Part shown: positions 52,583 to 55,179 of the stretch, piece after piece
How positions within the stretch are numbered: the first letter of the stretch is position 1
How the letters are laid out: every line of letters starts with the position of its first letter
Assembly (NCBI GenBank): GCA_965238045.1
Contig: CBDEGU010000003.1
Coordinates: 1-55,179 of the forward strand
Direction of reading: 5' to 3'
DNA: 55,179 nt
Source of the DNA: CBDEGU01 sp965238045
GTDB lineage: Bacteria > Acidobacteriota > Terriglobia > Bryobacterales > UBA6623
Translations under genes and position numbers: made by a program
Notes under the pieces: generated by a model
What the model saw: only the letters and a program-made list of their open reading frames with translations
The model's database searches: none
What the model was told of the DNA's origin: nothing

Positions 52583-53331
52583 GGCGTCCCGGCCATCTCG
52601 TCGCTGGGTTCACCTTCGGGACGGTTCTGTAGTTCTTCTTGGTAAAACAGCCGCGCCAGCGCCATGTCCGCCGGTTTGGTGATCTTGATGTTTCGATCAC
52701 TGCCCATGATCACATGAACCGGTTCGCCGAGATACTCCACTAAACTGGCTTCATCGGTGCCGCGGAAGTTGTTGCGTTCGGCCTGCTCGTAGGCACGACG
52801 CAGCAGACTTGCGCGGAAGACCTGCGGCGTTTGCGCCAGTACGACGCGCTCGCGCAGCAGCGTTGACTGGACGACGGTGCGGTCGACTTGCTTGATCGTA
52901 TCCACGGGAGGAATACCGACGATCACGGCGCCGATCTCAGCCGCCTTCTCTATGCTCTCCTCAATGCGCGCCAGAGAAATAAACGGACGGACCGCATCAT
53001 GGACAATCACGAGATCGGTATCATCGGAAACCTTCGCCAGACAGTTTCCTACCGATTCCTGACGGCTGCGCCCTCCGGCGACCAGCCGCACCGGCTTGGT
53101 GTAGCCTTCTTTCACCAGCTGCTTCTCGAAGGATTCGATATCCTCCCGCCGCAAGGCGACGAAAATCTCGGAGATCTTCGCCGATGCCACAAACTTGCGA
53201 ATCGTGTGAATCAAGATCGGCGCGCCATCGAGAAGCATGAACTGTTTGCGGCTCGTTCCCGACGACTCCGGCGAGTACTTGCCCATGCGTATACCCAGAC
53301 CGGCGGCTGGGATCATGGCGACGACTTTCAT
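52579..53331 (-). CDS. ispD: 2-C-methyl-D-erythritol 4-phosphate cytidylyltransferase
   Basis: The 250-residue protein has the nucleotidyltransferase signature MIPAAGLGIRMG..GTSRKQFMLLDGAPILIHTI, LVIVHDAVRPFISLARIEESI and QTPQVFRASLLRRAYEQA. It couples CTP to MEP, the step before IspE in the MEP pathway. A C-terminal tail of about 20 residues is extra. It lies 6 bases after the PIN/TRAM gene and overlaps ispF. Confidence 0.96.
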   Translation of the reverse strand: MKVVAMIPAAGLGIRMGKYSPESSGTSRKQFMLLDGAPILIHTIRKFVASAKISEIFVALRREDIESFEKQLVKEGYTKPVRLVAGGRSRQESVGNCLAKVSDDTDLVIVHDAVRPFISLARIEESIEKAAEIGAVIVGIPPVDTIKQVDRTVVQSTLLRERVVLAQTPQVFRASLLRRAYEQAERNNFRGTDEASLVEYLGEPVHVIMGSDRNIKITKPADMALARLFYQEELQNRPEGEPSDEMAGTP

Positions 53332-53337
53332 GGGATT

Positions 53338-54396
53338 TCAGCTTCTGGCCGGCTGTTCGACCCTTGGATGGGAGTGAGCGCCGCGGCCCTGCTCGGCGCC
53401 AGCCGCATGGATCTTGTGGTCATGACGTCCGAAGATCATCTTGCCCGCCGTCGTTTGCAGAACGCTGGTTACCGAAATCTCAATGGTTCTGGGAATTTGT
53501 GACCGCGCATTGTCGACGACAACCATCGTGCCGTCGTCGAGATATGCCACCCCCTGATTGTACTCCTTGCCCTCTTTCAATATGACGACCCTCATGGTCT
53601 CCCCTGGCAGGACCACGGGCTTGAGCGTGTTCGCGAGTTCGTTGATGTTCAGAACCGTCACGCCCTGCAACTGGGCGACCTTGTTCAAGTTGAAATCGTT
53701 GGTAACGATCTTGCCACCGGTGTCCTTGGCAAGTTGAATCAGCTTCAGGTCCACTTCCTTGATCGCTGGGTAGTCCGTCTCGATAATACGCACATCGAGA
53801 TTCGCCATCTTCTGAATCTTTTGCAGGACATCGAGACCCCGGCGTCCCCGGTTGCGTTTCATCGAGTCGGCCGAATCGGCCACCAGTTGCAGTTCCCAAA
53901 GGACGAACTGGGGCACCACCAGCAGGCCCTCGACAAAACCGGCCTCGGCGATATCGGCGATACGGCCGTCGATAATCACACTGGTGTCAAGAATCTTGTA
54001 AGAAGGCTTGCTGCCGGTGTCGCCGCCGAAAAGACCGCCCAGAGCGGCCAAGTTGATCATCTCTCCCTTGGCCGCACCCACAACCAGGCCAACATAGGCC
54101 ATCACAAGCAACACGCCAAGCTGCAGAAACGAAACACTGTCGTTCTGGAGGCTGGCTCCCAGCACCAAACTCATCAGGAAGGCGCCGCCAATTCCGAGTA
54201 TCGACCCGGCGGCCGCGCCGATCAGGCGCTTGAGGCTGATGTTTCGCAGACGAATCTCAAAAACGATGACGCTGATTGCGCCCGCCAAGCCCGCCACCGC
54301 GGACTCGTTCGCATCGAGTCCGAAGGGCTTGACATGAAATGCGAGAAGGACGAAAACCGTAAGGAAGATGCCTCGAACAATCCACAGGTCCGGCAT
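53338..54396 (-). CDS. Membrane PIN/TRAM-domain protein (YacL-like)
   Basis: From ATG 54396, behind GGAGGTGGCTCT, the protein has 352 residues: four membrane helices at the N-terminus (to about residue 120), a PIN nuclease domain (KILDTSVIIDGRIADIAEAG, ELQLVADSADSMKRNRGRRGLD, KIVTNDFNLNKVAQLQGV) and a TRAM domain (VVLPGETMRVVILKEGKEYNQGVAYLDDGTMVVVDNAR). The acidic residues of the PIN active site are kept. Such proteins usually precede ispD, as here. The biological role is not settled; RNA cleavage at the membrane is likely. The Lys/His-rich tail is extra. Confidence 0.93.
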   Translation of the reverse strand: MPDLWIVRGIFLTVFVLLAFHVKPFGLDANESAVAGLAGAISVIVFEIRLRNISLKRLIGAAAGSILGIGGAFLMSLVLGASLQNDSVSFLQLGVLLVMAYVGLVVGAAKGEMINLAALGGLFGGDTGSKPSYKILDTSVIIDGRIADIAEAGFVEGLLVVPQFVLWELQLVADSADSMKRNRGRRGLDVLQKIQKMANLDVRIIETDYPAIKEVDLKLIQLAKDTGGKIVTNDFNLNKVAQLQGVTVLNINELANTLKPVVLPGETMRVVILKEGKEYNQGVAYLDDGTMVVVDNARSQIPRTIEISVTSVLQTTAGKMIFGRHDHKIHAAGAEQGRGAHSHPRVEQPARS

Positions 54397-54534
54397 AGAG
54401 CCACCTCCGGGGCGCTCGGGAACCATTGATTCTTAACCCAACTACAACTTTGGGATGCAATGCCGCCAAAAGTATATCACCGACGCTGGCGGCAAGGTGG
54501 CGGCGACGAGGCCCCGCTCTGGTAAGTGCCCCAA

Positions 54535-55179
54535 CTATGCTGGAAAGCTCGGCGCGGGGATCTCCGCCGCCGGGTCGAGCGGCAAGCGGACCGGACGACC
54601 CCGCTGATGCGAAAGATAGGCCGCGAGGACGATTTCGAGCGTCTTGTAGCCGTCTTCGCCGCTGACCTCGGCGGGCCTGCCCTCCAGAATCGAATCGAAC
54701 AGGCTCTCGTACTGCCCCTGAAAAGTGTCGCGGCGCGGGGGCCACAGATTCATCCAGCCCGGACGCCACTCGCCCCACCAGCCTTCGGGTCGTGTGAGGT
54801 CGAGCAAGTCTCGCGGCAGCGTCTCGGGCGCGCGCTCGGTGTAGAGCGAAAGCGGCGCGGACTGAAACGGGTTGACGATCATCGAACTGATCGAGAGTGT
54901 GCCTTTGGCGCCAAACAGATGAGCGGGCGAGAGATAGCCACGGGAGAAACGGTGAAAGCCCAAGCTGCCAATCGCTCCCGACCTCATCTTGAGTGAAAGC
55001 ACGACCGAGTCATCAAGGTTGTGCGCCGGCAGAACCGAGGCCATCTCGACATACACTTCCTCGACCTCGCCAAGCAGGTCCCGCATCTGGTCGATGCGAT
55101 GCGAACCGAAGTCGATGAGCGAGAGTCCGCCGCCTTGCTCAGGACGAAATCGATAGTTGGCGATGCCCCCAGGAATGGT
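54535..55179 (-). CDS. Gfo/Idh/MocA family oxidoreductase, C-terminal part (cut by window edge)
   Basis: The last 214 codons are visible, reading from the right edge through IPGGIANYRFRPEQGGGLSL, IDFGSHRIDQMRDLLGEVEEVYVEMASV, SLKMRSGAIGSLGFHRFSRG and LFDSILEGRPAEVSGEDGYKTLEIVLAAYLSHQRGRPVRLP, typical of the C-terminal domain of Gfo/Idh/MocA dehydrogenases. The NAD-binding N-terminal domain is beyond the window. These enzymes oxidise or reduce sugars or inositols. The stop is at 54535-54537. Confidence 0.88.
   Translation of the reverse strand, partial: TIPGGIANYRFRPEQGGGLSLIDFGSHRIDQMRDLLGEVEEVYVEMASVLPAHNLDDSVVLSLKMRSGAIGSLGFHRFSRGYLSPAHLFGAKGTLSISSMIVNPFQSAPLSLYTERAPETLPRDLLDLTRPEGWWGEWRPGWMNLWPPRRDTFQGQYESLFDSILEGRPAEVSGEDGYKTLEIVLAAYLSHQRGRPVRLPLDPAAEIPAPSFPA

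Overview
The window is a GC-rich, densely coded bacterial chromosome segment. Several traits together point to Acidobacteriota, most likely the Bryobacterales/Solibacter side: Ser/Thr kinases fused to TolB/WD40-type propellers, two operons of DUF1501 proteins with planctomycete-type cytochrome (PSCyt1/DUF1549/DUF1553) proteins, an Oar-like TonB-dependent receptor remnant, many Tat-exported enzymes, Tad pilus genes and separate glyQ/glyS. This assignment is by gene content only.

Layout. (1) 1-1417: the tail of an unknown gene and a Tat-exported sulfite-oxidase-type molybdoenzyme. (2) 1628-6634: a disturbed region. A DUF1080 gene sits behind the promoter and first ~39 codons of a kinase gene, a decayed second copy of that junction lies upstream of it, and a complete kinase-propeller gene has a frameshifted, tandemly duplicated 3' end. 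(3) 7270-15132: a minus-strand operon of DUF1549/1553 heme protein, DUF1501 protein, PSCyt1-WD40 protein and PPC-domain protein. It begins one base after the C-terminal stump of a TonB-dependent receptor, which is itself joined to a small broken two-gene cassette. (4) 15700-16812: an IS5-family (IS903-group) element lying against the first ~52 codons of a BNR/sialidase-like gene. (5) 16813-25127: a second minus-strand group with PIG-L deacetylase, ceramidase-like protein, a Tat protein, PSCyt1-DUF1549-DUF1553 and DUF1501. (6) 25486-28920: enolase-superfamily enzyme, di-iron metallo-beta-lactamase-fold protein, SnoaL-like protein and cupin. (7) 29106-34799: two tandem kinase-propeller genes, followed by about 1.5 kb of non-coding repeats and hairpins. 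(8) 36350-38993: a Tad-type operon (TadG-like, TadE, TadE) with a homopolymer frameshift in the first gene, a 59-bp duplication in the last, and four AGTACT palindromes upstream. (9) 39174-45838: recO-glyQ-glyS-ppdK housekeeping operon. (10) 46075-51191: PHP-domain protein, then an ECF sigma / zinc-finger HEAT anti-sigma / DUF4097 / PDZ envelope-stress-like module. (11) 51323-55179: pyrF, the ispF-ispD-PIN/TRAM cluster and a partial Gfo/Idh oxidoreductase.

The most unusual signals are recombination products around the kinase genes (promoter capture, decayed duplication, tail duplication that restores the frame), a second incomplete kinase N-lobe before the membrane helix of all three kinases, the lost TonB receptor ahead of the DUF1549/DUF1501 operon, and the two frame-altering repeats plus the AGTACT array in the Tad operon. 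I found no CRISPR array, rRNA or tRNA.
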